NCBI GenBank assembly: GCA_007123695.1
Contig: SLGN01000174.1
Coordinates: forward strand, 1-5,859
Direction of reading: 5' to 3'
From: Verrucomicrobiales bacterium
GTDB lineage: Bacteria; Verrucomicrobiota; Verrucomicrobiia; Verrucomicrobiales; DEV007
DNA length: 5,859 nt
Part shown: piece after piece, positions 3,926-5,859 of the stretch
Numbering within the stretch: position 1 is the first letter of the stretch
Layout: every line of letters starts with the position of its first letter
Position numbers and translations under genes: made by a program
Notes under the pieces: model-generated
The model's input: only the letters and a program-made list of their open reading frames with translations
Told to the model about the DNA's origin: nothing
The model's database searches: none

Positions 3926-5859
3926 GTGTTCTTTTCCCGTCAAAGCAGATTCCGTTCCGCACGCAACTTGGCTCTCGTCCTGCTGCTGGGTGCCCCGTGT
4001 CGGCTCGTTCCGCAGGAGGGGGGCGTGCCGGAAACCAAGGTGCTGTCCTCGATTCCCGAGCGCTTCTTCCAGGTCCAGGACGATTCCGGCTTCCTCTGGC
4101 AGGCGCTCGACAACGGGGCCCTGATCTCGGGCGAGTCCCAGTATCTCCAGTCGGGGATGAACCTCATCGTCGATGGGGAGCCGTTCGCCCCGGTCTCCGG
4201 ATCGGTCCGCGAGCCCGGTTCCGAAGACGGACGGGCGGAAGTGAAGCTGGAGGAAACGCGGGAAGGATTGGTCGTGACCCGCGAACTATGGTTCGACACG
4301 CGGAGGTCCGGCGTGCGGATTCTCGACCGGATCTCGAACACGGGCGAGTTTGCAAGGACCTTCGAAGTGGTTCTGCGGACGACCTACCCCTTCGCATGGC
4401 AGAGCCTGCACGGATCCGGGGGGCGGATGCTCTCGGGCGACCCGGGCCCCCAGCTTGGCGCGGACGACGGCAGCCTCTCGGTCCGTTTCAGCGCCTCCGA
4501 CGGGCGCCACGACACCTACCTGCTTTTCGGGGCTGCGGGGGGCGGGGTGCGTCCGGTCCTGAAGACTTCGTCGAATTCCCGGGAAATGGTCTTCGCCTAC
4601 GAGTTAGAGGTGCCGCCCGGCGAGTCCCGGGCGCTGCTCCACTGGATCCTGCAGAGGAATCTCCCGGAGGCGGGCGGATCCGATGGGGTCTTCGCCCCCT
4701 TCCTGCAGCGCGAGCAGTTGATCCTGCCCGGGGTCGAGCCGACGGTCGGCGGCATTGTTGCAAACTTCCCCCGGACAGCGTTTCCGGTGGAGTCTGGGGT
4801 GCCTTCCCGTCTGCGTTCCCTCGTGGCTCTGAACGAGTTCGCCGAGCGGGTCGGTTCCCAGAGGCGCTCCGAGGACTTGCTGTGGCAAGGGCCGACGGCC
4901 CAGGTCGGCGGCAGTCTGTCGAGGGAGGGGGTCTACACAGTCGAGGCGGTGGGGGTGGGCCGCATCGAATTTCCCGTCTCCGAGCTCGCGGCGCTGCGCG
5001 GCGGCGGCGGGCAGGGGATCACGCCCTTGTTCTTTCTCCGCGACGGCAGGGTCCTCGCCGGCCTCTCCTGGGATGGGGCGCTTTCGTGGAGCAGCGGTTC
5101 GGACGCGCTAGCGTCTTCGCAGACACTTCTTGAGCCGGAGGAACTCCACATGCTCCTCCTCGCCACGGCGTTGCAGGACGGCATCCCGCCGGAGCGCAGT
5201 TCGCATTTCGTGCAGCTCTCCTGGGGCAGCGTGGTCGCGGTGGGCATGGATGCAGTCCCGGAATCGGAGGGCTCGGAGGGCTTGCCGAAGAGCGCGTTCA
5301 TGGCGGTCTCTTCCCTGGGGGAGATCGAGGCGGGCTGGGAGGAAGTGATCGAGCTGGAGCGCTTCCAGAGACCGGCCCCTTCGTGGCGCATCCTTCTTTC
5401 CGACGGCAGCCTCCTCGTGGCAATGCTTTCGCCGAACGAGACGCGGCTGTTCGCCGTCACCGGTCCCCAGATCGAAGTTCCGGGCGGAGCGGTCGAGCGG
5501 GTCTGGCGAGCCGGCGAGACCCCGAGGCTGCGCGAAAGCAAGACGGAGGAGTGGCTCGACTTTTCCGAGGTGCCGGACGGCCTCGGGCCGGTGCAGGGGT
5601 TCCTCCTCGCGGGCAACCAATTGCTTGCCGGACGCTTCGAGGACGAAGAGCTCGTCGTTCTCGACGGCGATTCGCCGGTGCGCCTGGAGACGGGGCGCAT
5701 CCGTTCGATGCGGCGATCGGACAGTCCGGGATCGAAGCGTTTCGTCGAGTTCCAGCTCGAAAGGAACGACAGGATCTCGGGGGAGCTTTTGGCGCCCTAC
5801 CTCCGGATTGCCAGCCGGGGAACGGTCTGCGAAGTTCCGGCAGGGGAGGTTCTGGGATA
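3926..5859 (+). CDS. Large predicted exported protein with C-terminal tandem beta-strand units, function unknown (3' partial)
   Basis: I do not recognise this gene. The frame is open from the GTG at 3926 to the window edge with no stop (644 visible residues). Residues 1-30 resemble a signal peptide: basic RQSRFRSAR, then hydrophobic LALVLLLGA; Cys25 (LGAPC) is a poor lipobox because Pro precedes it. Residues about 34-260 look beta-rich, with alternating hydrophobic residues and many Gly, Trp and Phe, as in a beta-sandwich. From about 318 to the edge, units of about 40 residues recur with the pattern F-x-L-x3-G-x-L-x-G, a strand pair, then a V/I-x-V-P-x3-V closing strand: 318-358, 366-412, 428-466 (weak), 486-530, 556-597 and 606-644. 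No catalytic motif is visible. The start was chosen for the signal peptide; TTG at 3968 is an alternative and the frame stays open upstream. A periplasmic or surface location is inferred. Confidence 0.72.
   Translation, partial: MFFSRQSRFRSARNLALVLLLGAPCRLVPQEGGVPETKVLSSIPERFFQVQDDSGFLWQALDNGALISGESQYLQSGMNLIVDGEPFAPVSGSVREPGSEDGRAEVKLEETREGLVVTRELWFDTRRSGVRILDRISNTGEFARTFEVVLRTTYPFAWQSLHGSGGRMLSGDPGPQLGADDGSLSVRFSASDGRHDTYLLFGAAGGGVRPVLKTSSNSREMVFAYELEVPPGESRALLHWILQRNLPEAGGSDGVFAPFLQREQLILPGVEPTVGGIVANFPRTAFPVESGVPSRLRSLVALNEFAERVGSQRRSEDLLWQGPTAQVGGSLSREGVYTVEAVGVGRIEFPVSELAALRGGGGQGITPLFFLRDGRVLAGLSWDGALSWSSGSDALASSQTLLEPEELHMLLLATALQDGIPPERSSHFVQLSWGSVVAVGMDAVPESEGSEGLPKSAFMAVSSLGEIEAGWEEVIELERFQRPAPSWRILLSDGSLLVAMLSPNETRLFAVTGPQIEVPGGAVERVWRAGETPRLRESKTEEWLDFSEVPDGLGPVQGFLLAGNQLLAGRFEDEELVVLDGDSPVRLETGRIRSMRRSDSPGSKRFVEFQLERNDRISGELLAPYLRIASRGTVCEVPAGEVLG
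4877..5859 (+). repeat. Protein-level tandem repeat region, about 40-residue beta units
   Basis: Residues 318-644 of the large plus-strand protein contain about six degenerate units. The clearest are residues 486-530 (ILLSDGSLLVAML, then IEVPGGAVERVW), 556-597 (FLLAGNQLLAGRF, then VRLETGRIRSMRR) and 606-644 (FQLERNDRISGEL, then CEVPAGEVLG). No DNA-level repetition is apparent, so the units are old. The alternating strands with a conserved G-x-L-x-G turn suggest small beta-barrel or Sm-like folds, which is inference. Confidence 0.5.

Noticed and set aside
3998..4000. Cys25 of the large plus-strand protein as a lipoprotein anchor
   Set aside because: The residues before it are LGAP; proline at -1 is not accepted in the usual lipobox, so a cleaved or uncleaved signal peptide is likelier.
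3853..5133. Plus-strand open frame of 426 codons beginning with TTG
   Set aside because: Its product is Arg/Gly/Ala/Pro-rich with no hydrophobic pattern, typical of an off-frame reading of GC-rich coding DNA. The frame at positions 2 modulo 3 gives a protein-like sequence through the same bases and stays open to the window edge.
4933..5700. Minus-strand open frames (255 and 170 codons) at the right end
   Set aside because: Ser/Arg/Pro-rich shadows opposite the continuous plus-strand gene; no domain and no start context.
1..5859. CRISPR array, insertion sequence, tRNA/rRNA, defence or toxin-antitoxin system
   Set aside because: No regularly spaced repeats with spacers, no transposase motifs or terminal inverted repeats, no tRNA-like clover and no defence-type domains were seen on either strand.

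Overview
The window is high-GC (mostly G/C at third codon positions), densely coding bacterial chromosome. Two envelope proteins with signal-peptide-like N-termini and a long membrane-anchored NfeD protease point to a Gram-negative organism. The style of the NfeD protein and of the large beta-repeat protein would suit Verrucomicrobiota or a relative. That assignment is inference: no rRNA, tRNA or taxonomic marker gene is present.

Layout. (1) Bases 1-1781, plus strand: the 3' part of a long NfeD-family membrane serine protease gene whose start lies before the window. The visible N-terminus repeats the end of the downstream protease domain, so the full protein probably carries two NfeD/ClpP-like protease domains in tandem, then a membrane region and a C-terminal NfeD OB-fold. 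(2) Bases 1782-1872: a short spacer between convergent genes with two hairpin candidates. (3) Bases 1873-2793, minus strand: a periplasmic metal-binding protein of the ZnuA/TroA type (COG0803), without its ABC permease or ATPase in the window. (4) Bases 2794-3015: a 222-bp leader with a GATTTC hexamer repeat and related direct repeats. (5) Bases 3016-3768, minus strand: a TauE/SafE-family membrane transporter. (6) Bases 3769-3925: a divergent intergenic region with several small inverted repeats. (7) Bases 3926 to the window end, plus strand: a large predicted exported protein of unknown function. Its second half looks like a string of about 40-residue beta-strand units. It has no stop codon inside the window, so a search requiring both start and stop misses it.

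How the parts may work together. All four proteins act at or beyond the cytoplasmic membrane, but the sequence does not show a single pathway. The TauE/SafE and metal-binding genes lie on the same strand and might be co-transcribed, although the 222-bp gap allows separate promoters. NfeD converges on them, and the beta-repeat gene diverges from the TauE/SafE gene. I see no mobile element, CRISPR array, RNA gene or clear defence system. The least ordinary items are the tandem NfeD architecture and the uncharacterised beta-repeat protein.
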